Numbered from the stretch's first letter, positions 8,305-17,257 are shown. The stretch: 64,000 bases of DNA from Streptomyces scabiei 87.22 (GCF_000091305.1 NC_013929.1:8060001-8124000); one strand, 5' to 3'. The notes: generated from the sequence alone by a model not told the origin. Made by a program: numbers and translations.

Positions 8305-9696
8305 CTACGCCGGCCCGGCGTTCGTCGGCGGATACGGCGGCCGCGCCGGGACCCCGGGAGCCCTGACGGACGGCGGGGACGGCAGGGGCGGCAGCGCGGG
8401 CTCCTGGAGCCAGGCCCGGAACAGGGCGTCCAGCGGCCCGTCCGCATAGCGGGCGGCGTGGGCCGTGAAGCCGGCCGTCGTGACGGCGCCGCCGCGGTGA
8501 ACGCCCGCCCAGCCGCGCAGCATACGGAAGAACGCCTCGTCACCCAGCGCGCAGCGCACCGCGTGGACGGTGAGACCGCCGCGCTCGTAGAGCCGGTCGT
8601 CGAACATCAGCTTGCGGCCCGGGTCCGCCAGCCGCAGATCCTGGGGGAGCGCGGCGAGCTTCTGGTGCGCGGCGGCGGCCAGTTGCTGCGCGCTGCGCCC
8701 GCCGGAGCGCTCCGACCACAGCCACTCCGCGTACTTGGCGAACCCCTCGTTCAGCCAGATGTGCCGCCAGTCGGCGATGGACACGCTGTTGCCGAACCAC
8801 TGGTGTGCCAGCTCGTGCGCGACCAGCCGCTCCGAACCCCTCGCCCCGTCCACGTGGTTGGCGCCGAACAGCGACAACCCCTGTGCCTCGACCGGGACAT
8901 CGAGCTCCTCCTCGGTCACCACGACCGCGTACTCCCCGAAGGGATACGGCCCGAACAGCTCCTCGAACAGCTCCATCATCGCGGGCTGCCGCGCGAAGTC
9001 CCGCGAGAACTCGGTCAGCAGGTGCGCCGGGATGTGCCCGTGCTGCGGCACCCCGCCGGGCCCGGGGTCGCCGAGCAGCACCGTCTGGTACTTGCCGATC
9101 GCCAGGCCCACCAGATAGCTCGACGTCGGCGCCGACTGCTCGTACACCCACGTCGTCGTGGACGCCTTCGCCGTCCGGGTGAGCAGCCGCCCGCCCGCCA
9201 CCACCTGGTACGCGGACGGCGTCGTCACCGAGATCTGGTACGAGGCCTTGTCGGCGGGCCGGTCGTTGCACGGATACCAGGACGGCGCCCCGACCGGCTG
9301 GCTCGCCACCAGCGCCCCGTCCGTCAGCTCCTCCCAACCGAGCCCGCCCCAGGGGCTGTTCACCGGCCTGGGATTGCCCGACCAGTGGACCTCGACGGTG
9401 AACGCGGCCCCCGGCCTGACCGGCTTCGCGGGCCGGACGCGCAGCCGCCCGCCCCGGTGGGTGTAGTGCGGAGCCCGGCCGTCGACCCGGATCCGGCCGA
9501 TCTTGAAGTCGGCGAGGTTCAGCTGGAACTCGGTGAGCGCCGCCCGGCCCGCTATGGCATTGAGCCGCGCGGTGCCGGACAGCCGGTTCGGCCCCGGCCG
9601 GTAGTCCACAGCCAGCTCGTACCGATGCACCCGGTAACGGGCATCACCGTTCGCCGGGAAGTACGGGTCCGGACCCACTGACTGCTGAACCGCCAC
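8305..9696 (-). CDS. M1-family zinc metallopeptidase
   Basis: 463 residues from GTG 9696. HELAHQWFGN (His294-Glu295-His298) with Glu318 in LNEGFAKYAEW forms the gluzincin zinc site. The substrate-binding GAMEN motif is replaced by VPVEAQG, keeping only the glutamate (Glu270). No signal peptide is visible. At 463 residues it is much shorter than classical aminopeptidase N (about 850) and lacks the C-terminal helical domain, as in other short actinobacterial M1 enzymes. It probably removes N-terminal residues from peptides. It lies 77 bases downstream of the Pls/PosA synthetase gene on the same strand. An earlier in-frame start would overlap that gene. Confidence 0.87.
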   Translation of the reverse strand: MAVQQSVGPDPYFPANGDARYRVHRYELAVDYRPGPNRLSGTARLNAIAGRAALTEFQLNLADFKIGRIRVDGRAPHYTHRGGRLRVRPAKPVRPGAAFTVEVHWSGNPRPVNSPWGGLGWEELTDGALVASQPVGAPSWYPCNDRPADKASYQISVTTPSAYQVVAGGRLLTRTAKASTTTWVYEQSAPTSSYLVGLAIGKYQTVLLGDPGPGGVPQHGHIPAHLLTEFSRDFARQPAMMELFEELFGPYPFGEYAVVVTEEELDVPVEAQGLSLFGANHVDGARGSERLVAHELAHQWFGNSVSIADWRHIWLNEGFAKYAEWLWSERSGGRSAQQLAAAAHQKLAALPQDLRLADPGRKLMFDDRLYERGGLTVHAVRCALGDEAFFRMLRGWAGVHRGGAVTTAGFTAHAARYADGPLDALFRAWLQEPALPPLPSPPSVRAPGVPARPPYPPTNAGPA

Positions 9697-9773
9697 TGCC
9701 GCTTCTGCTCCCCGCTCCGCATTCGTACGACGTCCATCGTCCCCCGAGTTCCCCGCCGCCGCACGAGCCGCAC

Positions 9774-12700
9774 TCAGCGGCGCCACGCCTCGATCGGGTT
9801 GCCCAGCCACCGGGTGTCGTCGGGAACGGACTCCGCGGCCATGACCAGCGACGCCGGCCCCAGCGTGGTGCGGGCCCCGACCACACTGCCGGGCAGGACG
9901 ATTCCGCCCGGGCCCAAGGTGGCACCCTCACGGAGTTCCACAGTATCCGTCCGCAAGATCCGGTCGTGGAAGAGGTGGGTCTGCAGCACGCACCCCCGGT
10001 TCACCGTCGCCCCGTCGCCGAGCGTGACGAGGTCGGTCTCGGGCAGCCAGTAACTCTCCACCCACACGCCCCGGCCGATGGTCGCCCCGAGCCCGCGCAG
10101 CCAGACGTTCAGCACCGGCGTCCCCGGCACCGCCCCGGCCAGCCACGGCACGGCCAGCACCTCCACGAAGGTGTCCGCCAGCTCGTTGCGCCACACGAAA
10201 CCGCTCCACAGCGGATGCTCGCCCCGGTGGTGCCGCCCCACGAGCAGCCACTTCGCGACGATCGAGAGCGCACATCCGAGAACGCCGGCGCCGAGCAGCA
10301 CCACCCCGCCCAGCAGCCACGCCCAGCCGCCCAGCGTGCTGAGCGCCGCCACCGTCAGCAGCGCCAGACCCGCCGAGCAGAACACCGGCACGATCCGGCA
10401 CAGCTCCACCAGCGCCCGCGCCCACAGCAGCCGCTTGGGCGGCTCGTACGTCAGGCTCTGGTCACCGTCCGCGGCCGACCGGGGCAGCCTGACCGGCGGC
10501 AGCCCGAGGTACGAGCTGCCCTTCTTGGCCTTCTTCGGCGTCGCCGACAGCACCCCCACCAGACCGCCGTCCGGCACCGACCGCCCCGGCGCGGTCATCC
10601 CCGAGTTCCCGAGGAACGCCCGCCGCCCGATCTCCGCCCGCCCGATCCGCAGCCATCCGCCCCCCAGCTCGTACGGCGCGGTCAGCGTGTCGTCCGCGAG
10701 GAACGCCCCGTCGCCGACCGTCGTCAGACTCGGCAGCGCCAGGACGGTGGACACCTCGGCGCCCTTGCCGATCCGCATCCCCAGCAGCCGCAGCCACACC
10801 GGCGTCACCAGCCCGGCGTACAGCGGGAACAGCGTCTGCCGCGACCGGTCCATCAGCTGCGTGACCGTCCACGCCTGCCACCCGACCCGGCTGTGCGTGG
10901 GATGCGTGCCCTCCCGCAGCCCCAGACTCAGCAGCCGTACGGCCGCGAGCAGCAGCAGCGCGTACGCCGCCCCGAACGCCAGTGTGGCCGGCACCAGCCC
11001 GAGGGCAGCGCCCCGCATCGCCGCACCGAGCCCGGCGTCCGGGGCCACGAACAGACCCAGCACGGCCAGCGCGGCACATCCGGCGAGCACCGGCAGCGCG
11101 GTCAGCCCGAACCCCGTCACGCCGTACGAGACCCGCCAGAACAGGCCACGCTGCGGCCGCTCCTTGGGCCAGTTCCGCTTCGCCTTGCCCAGCTTGCCCG
11201 CCGGCGCCCCGGCCCAGCGCTGCCCCGTGGGGATCTGCCCGGCCACCGCAGACCCGGGCGCCACCTCGGCCCGCTTGCCGACCCTCGCGCCCGGCAGCAG
11301 CATGCTGCGCGTCCCCACGACCGCGCCGGCCCCGACCTTGACGGTCCCGACCTGCAGCCGGTCCCCGTCGAGCCAGTACCCGGAGAGGTCCACCTCGGAC
11401 TCCACCGCCGCGCCCCGTCCGAGCTTCAGCATCCCGGTCACCGGCGGCAGCGCGTGCAGGTCGACGTCCGTACCGACCCGGCAGCCCAGCGCCCGCGCGT
11501 ACCGTTCCAGCCACACCCCGGTCAGCGAGGTCGCCCCGCTGAACTCGGCCAGCCGCTCCGCCGCCCACAGCCGCAGGTGCACGCTCCCGCCGCGCGCGTA
11601 CCGCCCGGGCGCGACGCCGCGCAGCAGCAGCCGCGCCCCGCCCGCCGCGACCGCCAGCCGCCCCGGCGGGGTGTGCAGCAGCACCGCCCCCGCCACCACG
11701 GCCCACCAGGGCGCGGTCGGCAGCCAGGCGTACGGCCCGAGCAGGTTCCCGAGCGCCGCCAGCGGGACGACCCACCGCAGCCCGAGCAGCGTGAACAGCG
11801 GCAGGAGCAGCAGGAACTGGACCAGCCGCGCCCGCACGGGGACGGGCTCCACCGCCCGGCGCGGACCGTCCTGTTCGCCCGACTCCTCCAGATACCGGGC
11901 CAGCTTGCGCAGGGTGGGCCGCTGGTAGATGTCCACCACCGCGACGCTCGGGTACCGGGTCCGCAGCCGGGTCGTCAGCTGCGCGGCCGCCAGGCTGCCC
12001 CCGCCGATCGCGAAGAAGTCGTCGCCCGCGCCGCCGACCGGGACGCCCAGCACCCCGGCCCACTGCTCGGCGAGCCATGCCTCGGTCCCGTACAGCTCCT
12101 CGGCCGGACCGGTGCTCTCCAGCTCCGCCAGCGGCCACGGCAGGGCGTTGCGGTCCACCTTCCCCGAGGTCCGGGTCGGCAGCTCCGCCACCGGCGCCAG
12201 CAGCGGCACCAACGCGGCCGGCAGCTCCGCCCGCAGCTTCTCCACGGCCGCCGCCTGGTCCCATCCGTCCTGGGTGACCACATAGCCGACGAGCAGCTGG
12301 TTCCCGCTCCGCGCGGTCCGTACGGCCGCCGCGGCGCTCGCGACGCCGGGCAGTGCCTGCAGCGCGGCGTCGACCTCGCCCAGCTCGATCCGCCGTCCGC
12401 CGAGCTTGATCTGCTCGTCGGCGCGCCCGAGGAAGACCAGCCCCTCCGGCTCGGCCTTCACCAGGTCGCCGCTGCGATACGCGCGCTCCCAGCCCAGCGA
12501 CTCCAGCGGCGCGTACTTCTCCGCGTCCTTCTCGGCGTCGAGATACCGCGCGAGCCCCACGCCGCCGATCACGAGCTGCCCGCTGCCGCCCATCGGCACC
12601 GGCTCCCCGGCCTCGTCGACGACGGCCAGGTCCCATCCGTCGAGCGGCAGCCCGATCCGGACCGGCTCCTCGCCGGACATCAGCGAGGCGCACGCGACGA

Positions 12701-13649
12701 CGGTGGCCTCGGTCGGCCCGTAGGTGTTCCAGACCTCGCGGCCCTCCGTCACCAGCCGCTGCGCCAGCTCGGGCGGGCAGGCCTCACCGCCGAAGATCAG
12801 CAGCCGGACGTCGTTGAGGGTCTCGGGCTCCCAGAGCGCGGCCAGCGTCGGCACGGTCGACACGACCGTGATCTCCTGCTCGACCAGCCAGGGCCCCAGA
12901 TCGGCGCCGCTCCTGACCTGAGCGCGCGGCACCGGCACCAGACAGGCCCCGTACCGCCAGGCCAGCCACATCTCCTCGCAGGACGCGTCGAAGGCCACGG
13001 ACAGCCCGGCCATCACCCGGTCCCCGGGCCCGATCGGCTCCTCGGTCAGGAACAGCTCCGCCTCGGCGTCCACGAACGCGGCGGCACTGCGATGGGTGAC
13101 GGCCACGCCCTTGGGCTTCCCGGTCGACCCGGAGGTGAAGATGATCCACGCGTCGTCACCGGCCCCGGGCCGGGCGGCGGGCACCTCGGACGCGCCGTGG
13201 AGGGTCAGTTCGTGCCCGGCCCCGACGACGGCCCGCACTTCCGCCTCCCCGAACACCAGCTCGGCCCGCTCATCGGGGTCCTCGGCGTCGACGGGCACGT
13301 AGGCGGCACCGGCCGCCAGTACCGCGAGGATCGCGACGTACAGGTCGTTCGTGCCCGACGGCACCCGCACCCCGACCCGGTCGCCCCGACCGACCCCGGC
13401 CGCCCCGAGGCGCTGCCGCAGGTGCTCCACCTCGACCGCCAGCGCGCGGTAGGTCAGCCGCCGCTTCCCGTCGTCCAGCGCGGGCTCGTCCGGGTACGAC
13501 CGCACGGACGCCTCGAAGACGTCCACGAGCGTGCGCGGCGAGGCCGCCGGTCCGGCCGAGAACAGCGCCGCCCCGTCGAACCCCCCGGTCGCCTCCGCCA
13601 GCTCCCCGTCGAGCAGCGCCAGATCAGGACTCTCGTGCACGGCGGCCAT
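9774..13649 (-). CDS. Pls/PosA-type nonribosomal peptide synthetase (A-T-membrane-hexapeptide)
   Basis: 1291 residues from ATG 13649 (GAGG site upstream). Order: adenylation domain about 40-510 (FTSGSTGKPKG at 171-181, YRSGDL at 391-396, Lys497 in TSGKVDRNAL); carrier domain about 520-590 with Ser552 in GGGSLA as phosphopantetheine site; then hydrophobic membrane segments alternating with left-handed beta-helix acyltransferase-like repeats to the C-terminus. This is the architecture of epsilon-poly-L-lysine synthetase (Pls) relatives. Aligning by eye to GrsA, the specificity residues read D221 A222 E225 S264 I285 G287 T309 V317 V318. This is close to the lysine code DAESIGSVC, so a basic amino acid substrate is inferred. 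No condensation or thioesterase domain is seen. A product is not known. Confidence 0.88.
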   Translation of the reverse strand: MAAVHESPDLALLDGELAEATGGFDGAALFSAGPAASPRTLVDVFEASVRSYPDEPALDDGKRRLTYRALAVEVEHLRQRLGAAGVGRGDRVGVRVPSGTNDLYVAILAVLAAGAAYVPVDAEDPDERAELVFGEAEVRAVVGAGHELTLHGASEVPAARPGAGDDAWIIFTSGSTGKPKGVAVTHRSAAAFVDAEAELFLTEEPIGPGDRVMAGLSVAFDASCEEMWLAWRYGACLVPVPRAQVRSGADLGPWLVEQEITVVSTVPTLAALWEPETLNDVRLLIFGGEACPPELAQRLVTEGREVWNTYGPTEATVVACASLMSGEEPVRIGLPLDGWDLAVVDEAGEPVPMGGSGQLVIGGVGLARYLDAEKDAEKYAPLESLGWERAYRSGDLVKAEPEGLVFLGRADEQIKLGGRRIELGEVDAALQALPGVASAAAAVRTARSGNQLLVGYVVTQDGWDQAAAVEKLRAELPAALVPLLAPVAELPTRTSGKVDRNALPWPLAELESTGPAEELYGTEAWLAEQWAGVLGVPVGGAGDDFFAIGGGSLAAAQLTTRLRTRYPSVAVVDIYQRPTLRKLARYLEESGEQDGPRRAVEPVPVRARLVQFLLLLPLFTLLGLRWVVPLAALGNLLGPYAWLPTAPWWAVVAGAVLLHTPPGRLAVAAGGARLLLRGVAPGRYARGGSVHLRLWAAERLAEFSGATSLTGVWLERYARALGCRVGTDVDLHALPPVTGMLKLGRGAAVESEVDLSGYWLDGDRLQVGTVKVGAGAVVGTRSMLLPGARVGKRAEVAPGSAVAGQIPTGQRWAGAPAGKLGKAKRNWPKERPQRGLFWRVSYGVTGFGLTALPVLAGCAALAVLGLFVAPDAGLGAAMRGAALGLVPATLAFGAAYALLLLAAVRLLSLGLREGTHPTHSRVGWQAWTVTQLMDRSRQTLFPLYAGLVTPVWLRLLGMRIGKGAEVSTVLALPSLTTVGDGAFLADDTLTAPYELGGGWLRIGRAEIGRRAFLGNSGMTAPGRSVPDGGLVGVLSATPKKAKKGSSYLGLPPVRLPRSAADGDQSLTYEPPKRLLWARALVELCRIVPVFCSAGLALLTVAALSTLGGWAWLLGGVVLLGAGVLGCALSIVAKWLLVGRHHRGEHPLWSGFVWRNELADTFVEVLAVPWLAGAVPGTPVLNVWLRGLGATIGRGVWVESYWLPETDLVTLGDGATVNRGCVLQTHLFHDRILRTDTVELREGATLGPGGIVLPGSVVGARTTLGPASLVMAAESVPDDTRWLGNPIEAWRR

Positions 13650-13892
13650 CGGATCCTCGCCTCTCGAACCCGGACCATCCGGGGGCGCCGACGGGCCCGC
13701 AGGTCTGCCTGGGGATATTTCCGTATCGGCACCGAACAAGCCCAATACTCTAGTGCTCGGGTGACTACGGCCTGTCGTGTCGGCCAAGCGGGGGCGTCCA
13801 CCGGGTGGCCCGGAGGGGCAAGGGGGCGGGCCGTGACCTGGGGTTTTCCTGGTGGGGGGAGATGTCGCCCACATTTCGTCAGTCTAACGCGA

Positions 13893-13924
13893 CGAAGGCC
13901 GCGACCCGAGGGTCGCGGCCTTCG
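13893..13924 (-). terminator. hairpin terminator after tRNA-Leu
   Basis: Perfect 15-base arms (CGAAGGCCGCGACCC and its complement) with a 2-base centre. It starts nine bases beyond the tRNA 3' end and would stop leftward transcription before the upstream region of the Pls-like gene. There is no U-tract, as is common in Streptomyces. The remaining bases 13650-13892 show no other clear feature. Confidence 0.8.
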
Positions 13925-13932
13925 CCACTCTG

Positions 13933-14017
13933 TGTCCGAGGGGGGACTTGAACCCCCACGCCCGATAAAGGGCACTAGCACCTCAAGCTAGCGCGTCTGC
14001 CATTCCGCCACCCGGAC
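13933..14017 (-). tRNA. tRNA-Leu(GAG)
   Basis: 85 bases on the minus strand. Acceptor arms GTCCGGG and CTCGGAC pair with one G-T. The anticodon arm CTAGC-TTGAGGT-GCTAG gives anticodon GAG (codons CUC/CUU). There is a long class II variable arm, and the T arm GGGGG-TTCAAGT-CCCCC is present. The discriminator base is A. CCA is not encoded. Confidence 0.95.
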
Positions 14018-14215
14018 AGGGTGTGTGCCGTGCGGGTTTCCCCCGCGGCGACGAAGGAAACATTACCAGGCTTTCCAGGGCCCCCGATCACCCCCCGGCC
14101 CCGGGCCGCGGGGTGTGAACGGCGTGTGACCCGGCCGGTCCCGGTCTTGGGGCGGGCGGTGGGGCAGGGGGAGGATGAGGGGGAACCACCAGCAGCGACA
14201 GCGGGAGGAACCAGC

Positions 14216-15541
14216 GTGAACGAGACGGACACGGGCAGGCACGTGACCGGTGAGGACGAGGTCGTCGACCTCTGCCGCGAGCTGATCCGGATTGACACCA
14301 GCAACTTCGGCGACCACTCGGGGCCCGGGGAGCGCAAGGCCGCCGAGTACGTCGCCGAGAAGCTGGCCGAGGTGGGGCTGGAGCCGCGCATCTTCGAGTC
14401 GCACCCCGGCCGCGCCTCGACGGTGGCCCGCATCGAGGGCGAGGACCCGTCGCGGCCCGCACTGCTCATCCACGGCCACACCGACGTCGTCCCGGCCAAC
14501 GCGGCGGACTGGACCCACCACCCGTTCTCCGGCGAGGTCGCGGACGGCTGTGTGTGGGGCCGGGGCGCCGTCGACATGAAGGACATGGACGCGATGACGC
14601 TGGCGGTCGTCCGTGACCGGCTGCGCAGCGGCCGCAGGCCCCCGCGCGACATCGTGCTCGCCTTCCTCGCGGACGAGGAGGCCGGCGGCACCTACGGGGC
14701 CAAGCACCTCGTGAAGAACCACGCCGATCTCTTCGAGGGCGTCACCGAGGCGATCAGCGAGGTCGGCGGGTTCTCGTTCACCGTGAACGAGCAGCGGCGG
14801 CTCTATCTGATCCAGACGGCCGAGAAGGGCATGCACTGGATGAAGCTCACCGTGGCCGGCACGGCCGGGCACGGCTCGATGATCCACCGGGACAACGCCA
14901 TCACCGAGCTGTCGGAGGCCGTCGCCCGCCTCGGCCGCCACCAGTTCCCGGTACGGGTCACCAAGACCACCCGGGCCTTCCTCGACGAACTCGGCGACGC
15001 GCTCGGCACCACGCTCGACCCGGAGGACATGGAGGGCACCCTCGCCCGGCTCGGCGGGATCGCCAAGCTGATCGGCGCGACCCTGCGCAACACCGCCAAC
15101 CCCACCCAGCTCGGCGCCGGTTACAAGGTCAACGTCATCCCGGGCGAGGCCACCGCGCACGTCGACGGACGGTTCCTGCCCGGGTTCGAGGAGGAGTTCC
15201 TCGCCGATCTCGACAAGATCCTCGGCCCGAACGTGCGGCGCGAGGACGTGCACTCCGACAAGGCGCTGGAGACCTCCTTCGACGGGGCGATCGTGGACGC
15301 CATGCAGTCCGCGCTGCTCGCCGAGGACCCGGCCGCGAAGGCGGTCCCGTACATGCTCTCCGGCGGTACGGACGCCAAGTCCTTCGACGACCTCGGGATC
15401 CGGGGCTTCGGCTTCGCGCCGCTCAAGCTGCCGCCGGAGCTGGACTTCGCGGGCATGTTCCACGGTGTGGACGAGCGGGTGCCGGTCGACGGCCTGAAGT
15501 TCGGCGTACGCGTCCTCGACCGTTTCATCGACGCGTCCTGA
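14216..15541 (+). CDS. M20-family metallohydrolase (peptidase/deacylase)
   Basis: 441 residues from GTG 14216, preceded by GGGAGGAA. M20 motifs are present: HGHTDVVPA with the first metal His and Asp, GRGAVDMKD with the bridging Asp, and ADEEAGG with the catalytic and metal Glu residues, plus a GTAGHGSM dimerisation-domain segment and SGGTDAKSF near the C-terminus. The family cleaves amide bonds in peptides or N-acyl amino acids. The substrate here is not defined. It stands alone between the tRNA gene and the chaplins. Confidence 0.88.
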   Translation: MNETDTGRHVTGEDEVVDLCRELIRIDTSNFGDHSGPGERKAAEYVAEKLAEVGLEPRIFESHPGRASTVARIEGEDPSRPALLIHGHTDVVPANAADWTHHPFSGEVADGCVWGRGAVDMKDMDAMTLAVVRDRLRSGRRPPRDIVLAFLADEEAGGTYGAKHLVKNHADLFEGVTEAISEVGGFSFTVNEQRRLYLIQTAEKGMHWMKLTVAGTAGHGSMIHRDNAITELSEAVARLGRHQFPVRVTKTTRAFLDELGDALGTTLDPEDMEGTLARLGGIAKLIGATLRNTANPTQLGAGYKVNVIPGEATAHVDGRFLPGFEEEFLADLDKILGPNVRREDVHSDKALETSFDGAIVDAMQSALLAEDPAAKAVPYMLSGGTDAKSFDDLGIRGFGFAPLKLPPELDFAGMFHGVDERVPVDGLKFGVRVLDRFIDAS

Positions 15542-15685
15542 CGCGTTCGGCTTTTATTCGGCAGCGCGTACGAAGGCCGACCGGGTCGAGTGAATCGGAC
15601 CATAAGCTCGTAGCTCCAATTGCTCCTCCTCGTTACAGGTGGTGTGACTCGCTACTTGGGGTCGCTTTGCCAACAAGGAGGAATA

Positions 15686-15919
15686 ATGCTCAAGAAGGTC
15701 GTCGCCGCTGCGGCTGCCACCGGTGGTCTGGTTCTCGCGGGCGCGGGTCTGGCCGTCGCCGACGCCGGGGCTCAGGGTGCCGCCATCGGCTCCCCGGGTG
15801 TCGCGTCCGGCAACGTCGTCCAGGTGCCGGTTCACGTCCCCGTGAACGTGTGCGGCAACACGATCTCGGTGATCGGGCTGCTGAACCCCGCCTTCGGCAA
15901 CACCTGCATCAACAAGTGA
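15686..15919 (+). CDS. chpH: short chaplin (ChpH-like)
   Basis: 77 residues from ATG 15686, after a strong AAGGAGG site. A Sec signal peptide (about 1-25, ending AVA) is followed by a single chaplin domain with Cys56 and Cys74 flanking the hydrophobic core NTISVIGLLNPAFGN. Short chaplins assemble into amyloid-like fibres that lower surface tension and coat aerial hyphae and spores. The neighbour is a long chaplin, the same pairing as chpH-chpC in S. coelicolor, and the sequence is very close to ChpH as I remember it. Expression is probably developmental (BldN/BldD type), but no promoter was assigned with confidence. Confidence 0.95.
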   Translation: MLKKVVAAAAATGGLVLAGAGLAVADAGAQGAAIGSPGVASGNVVQVPVHVPVNVCGNTISVIGLLNPAFGNTCINK

Positions 15920-15957
15920 CGTCGTACCTCACCAGGTGAGGGTCTGACACAACCGCC

Positions 15958-15990
15958 GGCCCCGGAGTGCGCGCCATGCACTCCGGGGCC
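15958..15990 (+). terminator. terminator after short chaplin
   Basis: Perfect 13-base arms (GGCCCCGGAGTGC) with a 7-base loop, 38 bases after the short chaplin stop. A weaker CCTCACC/GGTGAGG hairpin lies at 15927-15941. These suggest that the two chaplin genes are transcribed separately. Confidence 0.75.
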
Positions 15991-16050
15991 GACCGGTATT
16001 CCCCCAGGCGCAGAATTCAGAACATCAGGGCTAAGGCAGGTAATTCAGCA

Positions 16051-16998
16051 ATGCGACAGGTCACCCGCAAAGGCCTCATGACGATGGCGGCCGCGTCCGG
16101 TGTGCTCGCCGCGGCGGGCGGTGCCGCGCACGCCGACGCCGGTGCGCAGGGCTCCGCCACCCACTCGCCCGGCGTGCTCTCCGGCAACACCGTGCAGGCG
16201 CCGGTGGAGTCCGAGGTCAACGTCTGCGGCAACACGGTGAGCGTGGTCGGACTGCTCAACCCGGCGGCGGGCAACAAGTGTTCCAACGGCGGAGGCGGCA
16301 AGCACGCCCGCGGCGGCCAGGGCGGCGGCCAGGGCGGCGGTCAGGGTGCGTCGTACGGCGGCTCCCACGCGGGCGGTCACGCCGGTGACTCGCCGGGTGT
16401 GGCCTCCGGCAACCACGTCCAGGTCCCGGTGCACGCCCCGGTCAACGTGTGCGGCAACAGCGTCGACGTGGTCGGCGTCGCCAACCCGGCGTCCGGCAAC
16501 GACTGCTCCAACGGCGGGGGCGGCGGCGGTTACGGCGACCACGGCCACGGCGGCCACGGTCCGTCGTACGACGGCTCCCACGCGGACGGCCACACCGGCG
16601 GATCGCCGGGCGTGGGCTCCGGCAACAGCGTCCAGGTCCCGATCGACGTACCGGTCAACCTGTGCGGCAACAGCATCTCCGTGATCGGACTCGGCAACGG
16701 CGTCACGGGCAACGACTGCGGGAACGGGGGCGGCGCGGGAGCGCACGAGAACCCGGGCGGCGGCGACTCCGAGGAGGCGTCCCCGCAGACGCCCGACAAG
16801 CCGGTGCGGCCCGGCGACGAGATCCCCCGCGGGGACACCAACACCCCGGGCACGCAGACCGTCGACCGGCCCGACGGCCTCGCGCAGCTCGCCCAGACCG
16901 GCAGCGACCTGCCGCTGGGCCTCGCCCTCCCGATGGGCGCGGGCGCTCTGATCGGGGGCGCCCTGATCTACCGCAAGGCACGGGCCGCCGCTCTGTGA
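16051..16998 (+). CDS. long chaplin with three chaplin domains and sortase signal
   Basis: 315 residues. Signal peptide about 1-28. Three chaplin domains lie at about 36-78 (Cys59, Cys77), 113-153 (Cys134, Cys152) and 183-224 (Cys204, Cys223). They are separated by Gly/His-rich linkers (repeats GGQGGGQGGGQ and GGYGDHGHGGHG). A Pro/Thr spacer then leads to LAQTG (280-284), a hydrophobic segment and a basic tail, which is a class E sortase anchor. By position it corresponds to chpC, but the ChpA-C proteins I know have two chaplin domains, so I leave the symbol open. It should be covalently attached to peptidoglycan and help anchor short chaplins. Confidence 0.92.
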   Translation: MRQVTRKGLMTMAAASGVLAAAGGAAHADAGAQGSATHSPGVLSGNTVQAPVESEVNVCGNTVSVVGLLNPAAGNKCSNGGGGKHARGGQGGGQGGGQGASYGGSHAGGHAGDSPGVASGNHVQVPVHAPVNVCGNSVDVVGVANPASGNDCSNGGGGGGYGDHGHGGHGPSYDGSHADGHTGGSPGVGSGNSVQVPIDVPVNLCGNSISVIGLGNGVTGNDCGNGGGAGAHENPGGGDSEEASPQTPDKPVRPGDEIPRGDTNTPGTQTVDRPDGLAQLAQTGSDLPLGLALPMGAGALIGGALIYRKARAAAL

Positions 16999-17011
16999 CC
17001 GGCACCGCCCG

Positions 17012-17061
17012 GGTATGACGGAGGCGGGCCCCGCATGTGCGGGGCCCGCCTCCGTCATACC
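17012..17061. terminator. bidirectional terminator
   Basis: Perfect 24-base inverted arms (17012-17035 and 17038-17061) between the convergent long chaplin and DUF5703 genes. The effective loop is ATGT. It should stop transcription from both sides. Confidence 0.88.
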
Positions 17062-17068
17062 GCGCGCA

Positions 17069-17257
17069 TCACCAGGTGGCGCGTACCTGGCGGATGATCC
17101 GTCGGCGCAACCGCACCCTGCGGCTGCCGTCACGCAGCAGACTCAGTCGGTCCAACTCCCAGTGTCCGTACTCGGCATGGTCCGTCAGCAGGCGTGTGGC
17201 GTCCTTGCGGGAAACCCCGCGCGGTACGTACACGTCGACAAATTCGTATTCCGGCAT
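17069..17257 (-). CDS. DUF5703 family small protein
   Basis: 62 residues, strongly basic in the C-terminal third (DGSRRVRLRRRIIRQVRATW) with an acidic/aromatic N-terminus (MPEYEFVDVYVPRG). It matches the conserved actinobacterial DUF5703 family as I recognise it. The function is unknown. It may bind nucleic acid through its basic tail, but this is only inference. It is convergent with the long chaplin and divergent from the acidic protein at 17306. Confidence 0.8.
   Translation of the reverse strand: MPEYEFVDVYVPRGVSRKDATRLLTDHAEYGHWELDRLSLLRDGSRRVRLRRRIIRQVRATW

Noticed and set aside
9966..13991. A 1341-codon open frame on the plus strand
   Set aside because: It is antisense to the Pls/PosA-type gene. 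Its translation is rich in Arg, Pro and Gln with no domain, the usual shadow of a high-G+C gene.
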